NCBI GenBank assembly: GCA_030539815.1
Contig: JAUNXM010000013.1
Span: forward strand, 1 to 26,389
DNA from: Methanobacterium sp.
Lineage (GTDB): Archaea > Methanobacteriota > Methanobacteria > Methanobacteriales > Methanobacteriaceae
DNA length: 26,389 bases
Direction: 5' to 3'
In this document: piece after piece, positions 16,563-24,791 of the stretch
Position numbering within the stretch: position 1 is the first letter of the stretch
Layout of the letters: each line of letters opens with the position of its first letter
Translations under genes and position numbers: made by a program
The notes under the pieces: model-generated
The model's input: only the letters and a program-made list of their open reading frames with translations
Told to the model about the DNA's origin: nothing
Database searches by the model: none

Positions 16563-19310
16563 TCATTTAGATAATGCTTTTTTCCTAAGGAAATACTTGC
16601 GCAGTTCATCTGCCAGGAACATTATGGGTACAAAGGATAGTAAGTAGAGCCATTCTGTTATTCCTAGTGCGGCAGTGCCAAAGAGTCCCTGTAATGGGGG
16701 TAAATAAATTATAATCAAGAGAACCGCCACTGAAAATAGGATACCTGGTAAAATCCACTTGTTTTTGAAGATTCCCACTTCCATTACCGAGGTCCGGTTG
16801 GTCTGACATCCCAGAAGATTTCCCATCTGGGCCAGCACAATCCCTGCAAAGACCACACTGGTGGCTTTCAAATAGGTCGGGTTATTTAAGGCTATTTGTT
16901 CTCCCCAATTCCAGCCACTGCTCATTAAAACCCAGAAAAATCCGGACATAACCAGGGTTGCTTCAATCACTCCTAGGAAAATATAACCTCTAAATATTAC
17001 ACCAAAATTCAGGAGGCGTTCTTTACGGGGGCGGGGTGGTCTGTTCATCACATCTGACTCAGCTGGGCCCACTCCCAATGCCAGGGCCGGTACTGTATCG
17101 GTTCCCAGGTCAATGGCCAGGATCTGCATTACAGTAATGGGGAGGGGAATCCTGAAAAGAACCATCATCATAAAAGGCACTATTTCTGCGGTTTCGTGGG
17201 CGAAAATGTAGGTAATGAATTTTCGTATATTTTCGTATATGGTACGGCCTTCCTTAATGGCTTCCACAATGGTAGCGAAGTTGTCATCGGTAAGAATCAT
17301 GTCTGCAGCTTCTTTGGCCACATCAGTACCGGTAATGCCCATTGCCACACCTATATCTGCCTTACGGAGTGCGGGGGCATCATTAACTCCGTCTCCCGTC
17401 ATGGCCACGATTTCATCCATGTTCTCCAGAATACTGGCAATCCTCATCTTGTGTTCCGGAACTGCACGGGCAAATATAACATTTTCTCCGGATATTAAAA
17501 CCTCCTTAAGCTTTTCATCATCCATCTGGTTGAGATCCTTTCCTTTAATAATCTTGCATGGGCCTTTTCCCACAATTCCAACTTCTTCGGCTATGGCTTT
17601 GGCTGTGAGGCCGTAATCACCGGTGATCATGATGATACGGATACCTGCTTGGTGACAGTCTTCCACTGCAGGTTTCACCTCGGGACGTGGAGGATCCTGC
17701 ATGGCTACCATGCCCAGGAAAGTAAGATCACGTTCCACAGCCTGGGCACTGTAGTTGTCGTAATCTTCAGGTAGATCCCGGTAGGCCATGGCCAGAATAC
17801 GCAGGCCCGAAGCAGCTAAATCATCATGTTTGGCTATAATTTTATTTTTTTCTTCACTGGATAAAGACACTACAGTTCCATCCACAGATATGGTATTGGA
17901 TAGGTTAATGATCTTTTTAGGAGCACCTTTAACGTAAGCCACCTGTTTTCCAGTATCATGGTGGATGCTGATCATTGATTTACGCTGGGAATCAAATGGT
18001 AACTCCATTATCCGTGGTTTTAGGGCCACTTGTTCTTCCCATATGAATCCACTTTTACGGGCAGCCACCAGGAGAGCGGCTTCTGTAGGATCCCCCAGAA
18101 TATTCCATTTCCCTCCCATTGTGCCTGGTTCCACCAGTTTTGAATCATTACAAAAAGTAGCGGAACGCATGAGAAGATTAAGCTCCCGAATTTCATGGTG
18201 ATCTATAGGGTTTCCCCTGTGCAAGAACTTTCCTTCGGGTGAATATCCTGCACCAGTCACGTCAATAATCTCCCACGGTAACCAGACCTTACGCACTGTC
18301 ATTTCATTCCGGGTTAGTGTCCCGGTTTTATCAGTGCAGATGATATTGGTGGAGCCTAGAGTCTCTACACTGGATAAACGCTTAATAAGGGCATTCTTAC
18401 GGGCCATTTTCTGTACAGATGCGGCCAGTGCCAGGGTAACTGTGGGGAGTAGTCCCTCTGGAACGTTGGCCACAGTAAGGCCTATGGCAAAGATGAAGGC
18501 TATTTGCAGTGGTAGTTGAACCACCCATAGATTCACTGTGAAAAGGATTATTCCCAGAAGAACGGCAATAAACGCTATAATACGGGTAATTCTGGACAAT
18601 TCTTCCTTTAATGGACTGACATCCTGACTGATCTCCTGGGTTAGACTAGCAATTTGGTTGAACTCGGTATCTTTTCCTGTTGCAAATACTAATGCCTTTC
18701 CAGAGCCAGCAGCTACACTGGTACCTGCAAAAATTATGTTGGGAGTTCCAATAAGATTATCCTCTTCAGATTTTTTGGCTTGGGATGATACTTTACGAAC
18801 AGGTCGGGATTCACCAGTCAGGGTGGAGCTATCAATCTTCATCTGATTAGCCTCCACCAGGCGAGAATCAGCAGAGATGTTATCGCCCTCTTCCAGAACT
18901 AGAACATCACCTGGAACCAGTTCTGCTGATAATATCTCTGTTTCCAGGCCGTTACGAATTACTTTGGCCCTTGAAGGTAATATTTTTTTAAGGGCTTCCA
19001 GGGCCTTTTCTGCCTTGTATTCCTGCCAGAAACTGAAAATTGCGTTAATTATGATAACGGCAATGATTGCAAAACCCAACTGTGGTGTACCACTTAAAAA
19101 AGCAAGAATACTGGCTGCCCATAATAGCAGGGCCAGAAGTTGGTAAAGATTAGCTAAAAACTTTAAAATAATTGATTTTTTTTTAACTTCTTCAATCTGA
19201 TTAAGGCCATATATTTCGTAACGATTTTTGACCTCTTTATCAGTTAAACCAGTTTTAGAAGAGTTTAATTTTAGATAAACCTCTTCAGGTGGGAGTTCAT
19301 TAATCTTCAT
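16563..19310 (-). CDS. P2-type cation-transporting ATPase, Na,K-ATPase-like
   Basis: 915-residue P-type ATPase: N-terminal cation-ATPase domain, TGES (165-168, actuator), phosphorylation Asp327 in DKTGTLT, and the hinge motif GDGVNDAP (639-646). M4 reads VANVPEGLL (280-288), the form found in Na,K/H,K-ATPases (IIC) rather than SERCA, with Glu285. M6 has IDLGTD (733-738), both Asp residues present as in Na,K-ATPases. M5 is unusual: AHETAE (704-709) where Ser-Asn-x-x-Glu is expected. So it probably moves Na+ or another monovalent ion or Ca2+, but specificity is not settled. ATG start without a near Shine-Dalgarno; GAGAGAGGT is about 20 bases upstream. The Ser-rich protein and mthK lie downstream on the same strand. 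Confidence 0.88.
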   Translation of the reverse strand: MKINELPPEEVYLKLNSSKTGLTDKEVKNRYEIYGLNQIEEVKKKSIILKFLANLYQLLALLLWAASILAFLSGTPQLGFAIIAVIIINAIFSFWQEYKAEKALEALKKILPSRAKVIRNGLETEILSAELVPGDVLVLEEGDNISADSRLVEANQMKIDSSTLTGESRPVRKVSSQAKKSEEDNLIGTPNIIFAGTSVAAGSGKALVFATGKDTEFNQIASLTQEISQDVSPLKEELSRITRIIAFIAVLLGIILFTVNLWVVQLPLQIAFIFAIGLTVANVPEGLLPTVTLALAASVQKMARKNALIKRLSSVETLGSTNIICTDKTGTLTRNEMTVRKVWLPWEIIDVTGAGYSPEGKFLHRGNPIDHHEIRELNLLMRSATFCNDSKLVEPGTMGGKWNILGDPTEAALLVAARKSGFIWEEQVALKPRIMELPFDSQRKSMISIHHDTGKQVAYVKGAPKKIINLSNTISVDGTVVSLSSEEKNKIIAKHDDLAASGLRILAMAYRDLPEDYDNYSAQAVERDLTFLGMVAMQDPPRPEVKPAVEDCHQAGIRIIMITGDYGLTAKAIAEEVGIVGKGPCKIIKGKDLNQMDDEKLKEVLISGENVIFARAVPEHKMRIASILENMDEIVAMTGDGVNDAPALRKADIGVAMGITGTDVAKEAADMILTDDNFATIVEAIKEGRTIYENIRKFITYIFAHETAEIVPFMMMVLFRIPLPITVMQILAIDLGTDTVPALALGVGPAESDVMNRPPRPRKERLLNFGVIFRGYIFLGVIEATLVMSGFFWVLMSSGWNWGEQIALNNPTYLKATSVVFAGIVLAQMGNLLGCQTNRTSVMEVGIFKNKWILPGILFSVAVLLIIIYLPPLQGLFGTAALGITEWLYLLSFVPIMFLADELRKYFLRKKALSK

Positions 19311-19351
19311 TTTTTACACTTGAAATGTACCTCTCTCTGTCTTGGTGTAAT

Positions 19352-19369
19352 GATAATCAGAGGATTATC
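19352..19369. promoter_or_regulatory. Inverted repeat upstream of the P-type ATPase
   Basis: GATAATC (19352-19358) and GATTATC (19363-19369) form a perfect 7-bp inverted repeat with a 4-base spacer, 42-59 bases before the ATPase start. The position suits an operator near a promoter, but no regulator gene is adjacent. Confidence 0.3.
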
Positions 19370-19405
19370 TCGGTTTTAATGGGAAAAATATTAATTTAAA
19401 GAATA

Positions 19406-19460
19406 TTATGGTATTAAAACCATAAAATCCAATCCAGGTAATGATAATGTTATTAATAAC
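19406..19460. promoter_or_regulatory. Two dyads in the same ATPase leader region
   Basis: TTATGGT (19406-19412) and ACCATAA (19419-19425) form a 7-bp stem with a 6-base loop. GTTATTAATAAC (19449-19460) is a perfect 12-bp palindrome. They lie in the gap between the pump gene and the end of the serine hydrolase gene. They could serve as terminator or binding sites, or be a by-product of AT richness. Confidence 0.25.
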
Positions 19461-19535
19461 CTTTCTGTTCGTTAGAATTATCAGGAGTTACTCTAAAATG
19501 ATATTTCGTTAAATAAGGTTATTGAAATTCTTAAA

Positions 19536-21218
19536 TTATACTCTGTTGAAAGTTCCGTTACCACCATTCACATCCCACCTTTCCGTATAAACTTCCTGGG
19601 GAATACCATTATCAAAATTACTGAAAATCACACTGGTCCTGTAATACACATCTTTAAATGTATTATCACTTTCATGATTTAGGGGCGAAGGATCAACGTT
19701 ATTTCCAGGGTACAAATTTAGGCAGGTATCGTTAAATTTCTCAATTCTGATGTTACCATAATAATCAGAATAATAAGTTCCGACGTAGTTATCAATTGCG
19801 TATGGCAGGGGATTCGTTAACGATGATAAAATGGGCAGTGTTTCCATAGGAGGTTTTCCCATCTCTTCAGGATTACTGGAAAGAGAACCTACCGGATTCT
19901 GGGAGTAAATTGATATCAGTTCACTGGCAATATCCACACAGAAATCCTGTCCAACAGTAGCCTCATTGGCCATAACCACCACTCCTAACTCTTCAGAAGG
20001 AAGCAGGAGGGTGTAAGTTGCAGATAGTCGGGTGGACCCTGCATGGGCTATGAATGTTCTGCCATGTGAGTAAACCACAGTCCATCCTAATGCGTACCAA
20101 ATTTCCTGGTTGGAATTGGATTCAACTAATATTTGGGGGGTGTGGGTCACGGCCAAGGACTGGGATGAAACTACTTGTTGCCCGTTAAAAAATCCTTCAT
20201 TTAGCTGGAACCGAAGCCATTTGCCCATGTCGACGATAGAACAGCTTAAACTTCCAGCAGGACCCATGGCATCCAAATTAAGTGGATCCACATAATAAGC
20301 CCTCCCATTGTACACGACATGGGTACCGGAATGATTGGGGTTGTCAACAAACTCCTGATACGTTATCACACTGGAATCCATATTCAGGGGCTGGTAAATG
20401 TTTTCATTTATTAACTGAGCCCAAGTGGTGGATGAAGCCCTGGCAGAGGATTGGCCAGCAAGGGAGAACATAATATTGTTATAGGCATATTTAGTTCTAA
20501 ACTCACTCTCAGATGCTATATATCTCATACAGTGTAGTGTTTCACCAAAATCGTACTCGAAGTCCAGTATATGTTCGTTACCAGCTTTATCATGCATTCC
20601 ACTCCGGTGGGAGAGCAAGTCAATCATATTGGCTTCCTGGGTGGCAACCGGATCCTGCAGCATGAATTCATTATCATCAGGAAAATAATGCTGAGCAGTG
20701 TCATTCCAGGCCATTAATCCTGCATCAACCAAAGAAGCTATTGCGGTGGCGGTGAATGCCTTGGAACAGGAACCAATCTGGAAAATGGTCTCCAAATTTA
20801 TTGGATCAGACTCTCCAACCTTTTTAACCCCTAAGGTCTTCAAGTACACTATCTGGTCCTTGTAGATTACCACTACAGCTGCTCCGGGGATAAAACTATT
20901 TTTAAACTGGTTTTTCACGTATGAATTGAATATACTGATAATTTTTCCAATGTCCTGGGAAGAGGTACCTAGAGGCCCATTTCCCATGGGGGTTTTTTTC
21001 AAAGGGGTGCCAGAGTATGTATTCGCCTTAAAAAAAGTAGAATTAGGGATATCTGTATAAATAAGATTATTTTGAGAAATTTCCGGTTTAATGGGTGTAT
21101 GAATGGAATTTGATGTGCTGTTATTGTATAAAATGTGGTTGGGGGGTAATATTACAATAACCACGGCAAGAAATATCGCTGCAACCAACATCACACATGT
21201 TCCAATGTTTTTCAACAA
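19536..21218 (-). CDS. Beta-lactamase-fold serine hydrolase, membrane-anchored
   Basis: 560 residues of the class C beta-lactamase/PBP4* type. An N-terminal hydrophobic anchor (about 8-25) is followed by an Asn/Ser/Thr-rich linker (30-85), so the catalytic domain probably lies outside the cell. The nucleophile motif is Ser150-x-x-Lys153 in IGSCSKAFTA. The second motif Tyr-x-Asn is 246-248 (AYNNIMFSLAG), and a HAGST segment fits the third (HxG). A C-terminal beta-rich domain (YVGTYYSDYYGNIRIEKF) resembles the DUF3471-type add-on. Substrate unknown; methanobacterial pseudomurein lacks D-Ala peptides, so a peptide or ester substrate is likelier than a beta-lactam. The frame begins with TTG TTG 4-7 bases after AGGGGGAT. 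Confidence 0.82.
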   Translation of the reverse strand: MLKNIGTCVMLVAAIFLAVVIVILPPNHILYNNSTSNSIHTPIKPEISQNNLIYTDIPNSTFFKANTYSGTPLKKTPMGNGPLGTSSQDIGKIISIFNSYVKNQFKNSFIPGAAVVVIYKDQIVYLKTLGVKKVGESDPINLETIFQIGSCSKAFTATAIASLVDAGLMAWNDTAQHYFPDDNEFMLQDPVATQEANMIDLLSHRSGMHDKAGNEHILDFEYDFGETLHCMRYIASESEFRTKYAYNNIMFSLAGQSSARASSTTWAQLINENIYQPLNMDSSVITYQEFVDNPNHSGTHVVYNGRAYYVDPLNLDAMGPAGSLSCSIVDMGKWLRFQLNEGFFNGQQVVSSQSLAVTHTPQILVESNSNQEIWYALGWTVVYSHGRTFIAHAGSTRLSATYTLLLPSEELGVVVMANEATVGQDFCVDIASELISIYSQNPVGSLSSNPEEMGKPPMETLPILSSLTNPLPYAIDNYVGTYYSDYYGNIRIEKFNDTCLNLYPGNNVDPSPLNHESDNTFKDVYYRTSVIFSNFDNGIPQEVYTERWDVNGGNGTFNRV

Positions 21219-21601
21219 TTCCCATCCCCCTATACATAAACTGGATGGTAATCAAACCAGTTAGCAAAAATTCCATGAAATGATTACATCCTGATTTACA
21301 TTATTAGTCACTTACTTTCATCAATATTGTCTTTGAAGTTCATATTATATTTAACTTTAGTGACATAAAATCAAATAAGGAATATAAGCCGTTAATTGCC
21401 TGTTTAAATGCTAAAAATCTTGATTAATCCAATAAAAAAATAAATATGAAGGATAAATTTATTTTATAATGCTGAAATCTCCATGACAACCGTATATCAG
21501 ATAGTAATTTAAAAATATAAATATTATCTTTCAGCGGCAAATAATACTAATTATATTAAACTCCATGGGTATATAATAAGGAGAAAGTTCAATATAATAC
21601 T
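21219..21601. other. Non-coding gap before the recombinase gene
   Basis: About 380 AT-rich bases between the divergent serine hydrolase and recombinase genes. I find no tRNA fragment, no long repeat and no supported small gene. It holds promoters for both directions and may contain the left border of the mobile region, though I cannot point to a repeat that marks it. Confidence 0.4.
21571..21578 (+). promoter_or_regulatory. TATA box for the recombinase gene
   Basis: TATATAAT (21571-21578) is centred about 27 bases before the ATG at 21602, the right spacing for a transcript that starts at or beside the start codon. An AAGGAG sequence (21578-21583) lies between the box and the ATG, 18 bases from it, too far to act as a normal ribosome binding site, so a short-leader message is likelier. 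Confidence 0.45.
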
Positions 21602-22906
21602 ATGACAGAAAGCGATATTGTTCTATTGGATTGGTTTACACAGCGCGGTCTCTCAAAAAATACTCGAAAAGGCTATAAGGATTCTATAAATAGGTATATA
21701 AATTTTTTAAATCGAGAAGGTGCTGATTACACTCCTGAAAAGTTATTAAAAGAAGCTGAGGAAGAACAGAAAGATATGAAGATTTTACGGCAGCGTAAAA
21801 TTACTTCACATATTATTTCATACATCAGCCATTTGGACGAAATTGGTAACTCCCCTGGGACGTTCAATAATCGTCTAGCTGCTATTTTATCGTTTTATGA
21901 GACATTTGATGTTGAAACTCCTTTCATTGCAAAAAAGAAGGGAAACACAGTTTTGGAAAAGAATCAAGGTCCAATTTTAACTAGGGAGGAAATTTCAAAG
22001 CTTATAGATGTGGCTAATCAGAGAGATGCTGTCATTATATACACTATGTCGCTAACTGGCCTTGCTCAAAATGAAATACGAAAATTAACTATACGTCAGA
22101 TTGCTAAAAGTATTGAAACTGTGATTGATAGGCCTATCAACAATTTAAAGGAACTTTTAGAAAGTGAAAGGGAGATTAAAGACTCATTTTTAATATTACA
22201 CCTAAAAAGGGAGAAAGCAAATCACAGTCATTTCAGTTTTTTCCCACCTGAAGCTCACAAAAGAATTTTTGCCTATTTAAAAACTAGGTTAGAGAGTAAT
22301 AATCCTAAAATTCATCCTGACCTTGATGGATTTGTTTTTGTGAATAGATATGGGGATCAATTAACAACCAGTGGATTTACAAAAATATTTACTAAATTGG
22401 GTGAAAGGAATAACTTTTCTCATCAGGAAGGAGCTTTTCGAAAGCATAGAAGCCATGGGCTGAGAAAGTATTTCATATCTACAATATCCAATAACACTGG
22501 CGACCTTGCTCTAGCTGATTATCTGGTGGGTCATGTTCCTGATAGAAATTCACAGGCATACAACGCTCCTGATGAAAAAAAATATTTAGAAAGATATAAA
22601 CAGGCTTATCCTTCCTTGTCTATAGATCAAATTAAAATGAAGGATTATACTAGTCCTGAGTACAAAGAGATAAATAAAAAGTTGCAACAAAGAGACAAGG
22701 AAATAACGGGTTTAAATTCTGTAATTTATGATCTTAAGGACAGATTAGATGCTTTAGAAGAAGAGAAAAAAATAAAATCCGATGCCGATGTTGATAACAT
22801 TCAGGACATAGTAAATGAAGCTGTCAAACGCTTAAAAGAAAATCCAAACGAAAAAGAGAGGATTTTATTAGATGCTTGGGATGAGTATGAACCTGCATCT
22901 GAGTAA
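21602..22906 (+). CDS. Tyrosine recombinase/integrase
   Basis: 434 residues. An N-terminal core-binding domain (about 5-105, SKNTRKGYKDSINRYINFL) is followed by the catalytic domain from about 125 (ILTREEISKLID). Conserved residues are the HxxR of box II (His285, Arg288 in SHGLRKYF), the second His311 (LVGH) and the nucleophile Tyr320 at the usual nine residues after it. A likely catalytic Lys lies in the LKREKANHSHF hairpin (201-211). The first catalytic Arg, normally in TGLRxxE, is Ala155 here (TGLAQNE). After residue 340 comes an extra coiled-coil tail (about 355-395) rich in Lys and Glu. A T-rich tract after the stop (around 22932-22950) probably terminates the message. It marks the entry into the accessory part of the window. 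Confidence 0.88.
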   Translation: MTESDIVLLDWFTQRGLSKNTRKGYKDSINRYINFLNREGADYTPEKLLKEAEEEQKDMKILRQRKITSHIISYISHLDEIGNSPGTFNNRLAAILSFYETFDVETPFIAKKKGNTVLEKNQGPILTREEISKLIDVANQRDAVIIYTMSLTGLAQNEIRKLTIRQIAKSIETVIDRPINNLKELLESEREIKDSFLILHLKREKANHSHFSFFPPEAHKRIFAYLKTRLESNNPKIHPDLDGFVFVNRYGDQLTTSGFTKIFTKLGERNNFSHQEGAFRKHRSHGLRKYFISTISNNTGDLALADYLVGHVPDRNSQAYNAPDEKKYLERYKQAYPSLSIDQIKMKDYTSPEYKEINKKLQQRDKEITGLNSVIYDLKDRLDALEEEKKIKSDADVDNIQDIVNEAVKRLKENPNEKERILLDAWDEYEPASE

Positions 22907-23145
22907 AATTAGCAGAAACTAAATATTAACTTCTTTTTCTTACTTTTTTACTATTTTTCACTACTATTTAGAGTTTACGTAAACTTATAAGAAAAAACTA
23001 TTCCCTACTCACCCACCACCCCACTACATCGCTTCGAAGATGAATCTGTGCTTCCTTTCCTTTTTTAATGTACTTATTAGTTTGTGTATTCATTTTTAAC
23101 TCTATCTAATCCTTGATGAATTAAAAAAAACAAGGAGATGATTAG
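22907..23145. other. Non-coding stretch after the recombinase gene
   Basis: About 240 bases. It holds a T-rich probable terminator, a perfect 14-bp palindrome AGTTTACGTAAACT (22972-22985), then a C-rich patch (23009-23064) that differs from the AT-rich surroundings. Such a dyad next to an integrase gene is a plausible recombination or regulatory site. No gene is seen. Confidence 0.4.
22972..22985. repeat. Perfect 14-bp palindrome beside the recombinase
   Basis: AGTTTACGTAAACT reads the same on both strands and lies 66 bases after the recombinase stop. It may be a core or operator site for a recombinase or repressor. A second copy was not found in the window by eye. Confidence 0.5.
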
Positions 23146-23985
23146 ATGGAGATACCTAAAGAACTGAAAGGAAAGGCACTTGGGGATTGGATGTATGAAC
23201 AGCTTAATATCCTCTGCGATAGCATTTGTCAAGACCCCAAAGAGCTAGAAACGTTTGTAAATAGGTGGAAATTAGGATTTCATAACTATTCATTGAAGAA
23301 TACCATTTTGATAATCCTTCAAAAACCAGAAGCCTTAGAAAATCCGTTAATCGCAGGATATAAACACTGGAATTCTCTTGGAAGACAAGTTAAAAAGGGT
23401 GCGCTATCAATTAAGATCTTAGCGCCTGCCAAAAAACGAATTGAGGATGAAAATGGGGATGAAACTTTTATCATTAAAGGATTTTTCCCTGTATCCGTAT
23501 TCCATATTTCACAGACCTCCAAAATTGATAGTAAGTCAGAGGAAAATCTTCTTGATTCCATAGGTTGTCCTGATTTGATTTCTGGAGATGTTGACTTTGA
23601 AACTATCGCTAAAGCCTGCCCGTATCCAATCAAAATTCAAGATAGCCTTGGGTTTTCAAATGGAAATACTGATGGAAAAACTATAAATTTAGCTAATAAA
23701 AGCAACAAAGCATCTTTAGCCAGTACTGCCTTACATGAATGGGCCCACATCGAACTGGGGCATTGCCAAGATAAAGGAATCTTATTTGAAACAGAAGAGA
23801 GATCTGCCAAGGAAATTAGCGCTGAGACGGTCAATTTTATTTGTTGCAGTGCATTGGGCATCACTAACCAAAAAAGCAGGTTATATATTGGTAATTGGGG
23901 TGGAAACAGAGAAGAACTAAAATCGCAAGGTACCAAAATCATATCAGTCTCTGAATCTATCATCCGAGCTATATCCTCGGTATAA
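23146..23985 (+). CDS. ArdC-like antirestriction protein with metallopeptidase motif
   Basis: 279 residues. The N-terminal domain (about 10-120) is like the ArdC single-strand-DNA-binding domain: FHNYSLKNTILIILQKP, then GYKHWNSLGRQVKKGALSIKILAP. The C-terminal domain has an ImmA/IrrE-type zinc motif LHEWAHIELGH (196-206) with His197, Glu198 and His201, and a third ligand candidate Glu227. ArdC-type proteins protect incoming plasmid or phage DNA from host restriction, and are carried by conjugative and integrative elements. The ATG is preceded by AAGGAGATGATT, nearly the full anti-SD complement. It stands second in the accessory block after the recombinase. Whether it acts on DNA or cleaves a host regulator is open. 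Confidence 0.8.
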   Translation: MEIPKELKGKALGDWMYEQLNILCDSICQDPKELETFVNRWKLGFHNYSLKNTILIILQKPEALENPLIAGYKHWNSLGRQVKKGALSIKILAPAKKRIEDENGDETFIIKGFFPVSVFHISQTSKIDSKSEENLLDSIGCPDLISGDVDFETIAKACPYPIKIQDSLGFSNGNTDGKTINLANKSNKASLASTALHEWAHIELGHCQDKGILFETEERSAKEISAETVNFICCSALGITNQKSRLYIGNWGGNREELKSQGTKIISVSESIIRAISSV

Positions 23986-24024
23986 ACCATTTTTTTTTGA
24001 ATTATAAAAAAAGAGGTGATTAAT

Positions 24025-24318
24025 ATGGATGATTTGAAGTTCGGATTAGGTTTTTCAACTATGATATGTGGATTGGGTTGGTTAATTGGAGGTATCAATG
24101 CATTGCTTCCATGTATTGTGTTCTGTGCAATACCTATTGTCTCTGAAATCAAGGGAAGACTACAGGAACCACCAATGAAGCTGGAAACTTGCCAGTTATG
24201 TTGCTCTAAATTCAGAATAAGAAATAAGACCATGGAATGGGAGTATCGGACTGTGGGCTTATGTCCATTGTGTTTGGATTCCATATTTCAGTATTCTAAA
24301 ACTGTTCCAGACCAGTGA
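24025..24318 (+). CDS. Small membrane protein with two CxxC pairs
   Basis: 97 residues, not recognised. Hydrophobic helices at about 8-20 and 24-40 are followed by a soluble tail with CQLCC (56-60) and CPLC (80-83), a likely zinc ribbon or redox pair. The frame can begin at GTG 24016, but GAGGTGAT ends four bases before the ATG at 24025, so I use that. It lies 40 bases after the ArdC-like gene and probably belongs to the same transcript. A membrane-tethered zinc ribbon could take part in DNA or protein handling at the membrane; this is speculation. Confidence 0.65.
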   Translation: MDDLKFGLGFSTMICGLGWLIGGINALLPCIVFCAIPIVSEIKGRLQEPPMKLETCQLCCSKFRIRNKTMEWEYRTVGLCPLCLDSIFQYSKTVPDQ

Positions 24319-24364
24319 ATAACTGGCTTCATTTTTTTATTTATAAACTAAAGGAGTGATTATA

Positions 24365-24571
24365 ATGTGTTTACAAGTAATTATAGAACTATTTGCGAAC
24401 GCAATTGGAATATTTATCCTAGCATTCTTCGGTTTCATAGCTATATTCTATGGCTTAGGCTTGTTAATATCAATAGGGATAGGCGTGATAGTCCTTATTG
24501 CACTTTATCCTTTGCTATGGATTTTTATAATGGCATTGATAGTTGGAGCATTTTTTATATTGGCTAAATAA
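24365..24571 (+). CDS. Tiny hydrophobic protein
   Basis: 68 residues, almost wholly hydrophobic, with about two helices (8-37 and 39-66), few charged residues and Lys at the C-terminus. The start ATG at 24365 is seven bases after AAGGAGTGAT, so it is very likely translated. A GTG at 24356 lies inside that binding site. It follows the CxxC protein by 46 bases on the same strand. It may be a membrane peptide of holin or toxin type, or a subunit of an unknown complex; nothing in the sequence decides this. Confidence 0.6.
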   Translation: MCLQVIIELFANAIGIFILAFFGFIAIFYGLGLLISIGIGVIVLIALYPLLWIFIMALIVGAFFILAK

Positions 24572-24573
24572 CT

Positions 24574-24642
24574 ATGAAATTGGGTGATAAAATGAGTAAA
24601 AGCAAAGCTGAAAAAGAAATACTAATGCCCCTATATGCCTAG
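24574..24642 (+). CDS. Possible 16-22-residue peptide
   Basis: Directly after the hydrophobic protein (2 bases), a short frame runs ATG (24574) or ATG (24592) to a TAG at 24640-24642. The second ATG is preceded by GGTGAT, so it could start a 16-residue peptide (MSKSKAEKEILMPLYA). It may be a remnant of a longer gene that lost its 3' part. A hairpin terminator follows. Confidence 0.3.
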   Translation: MKLGDKMSKSKAEKEILMPLYA

Positions 24643-24663
24643 TGTTCTTCAAATACATTTTGC

Positions 24664-24685
24664 ACATCTTGTTTGATGTATTTTT
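24664..24685 (+). terminator. Hairpin terminator closing the ArdC block
   Basis: ACATC (24664-24668) and GATGT (24675-24679) form a 5-bp stem with a 6-base loop, followed by ATTTTTAATTT. A longer-range pairing AAATACAT (24651-24658) with ATGTATTT (24676-24683) is an alternative. Either way a T-run follows the last small frame, ending the plus-strand block. Confidence 0.5.
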
Positions 24686-24791
24686 AATTTGATAAAAAAA
24701 TTAATTTATGTATATATCATGAATGGCTGGACACATTAGTAAAAGGGTCTTAAAGCAATATACATTATTTATCAGAGAGTGACGTGGGGGA

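Noticed and set aside
23637..24284. 215-codon minus-strand frame opposite the ArdC-like and CxxC genes
   Set aside because: It lies antisense to two well-supported genes with strong ribosome binding sites and shows no protein family features.
24723..24782. 19-codon frame MAGHISKRVLKQ... as a gene
   Set aside because: No ribosome binding site and too short to judge; mentioned only with the promoter-like box.
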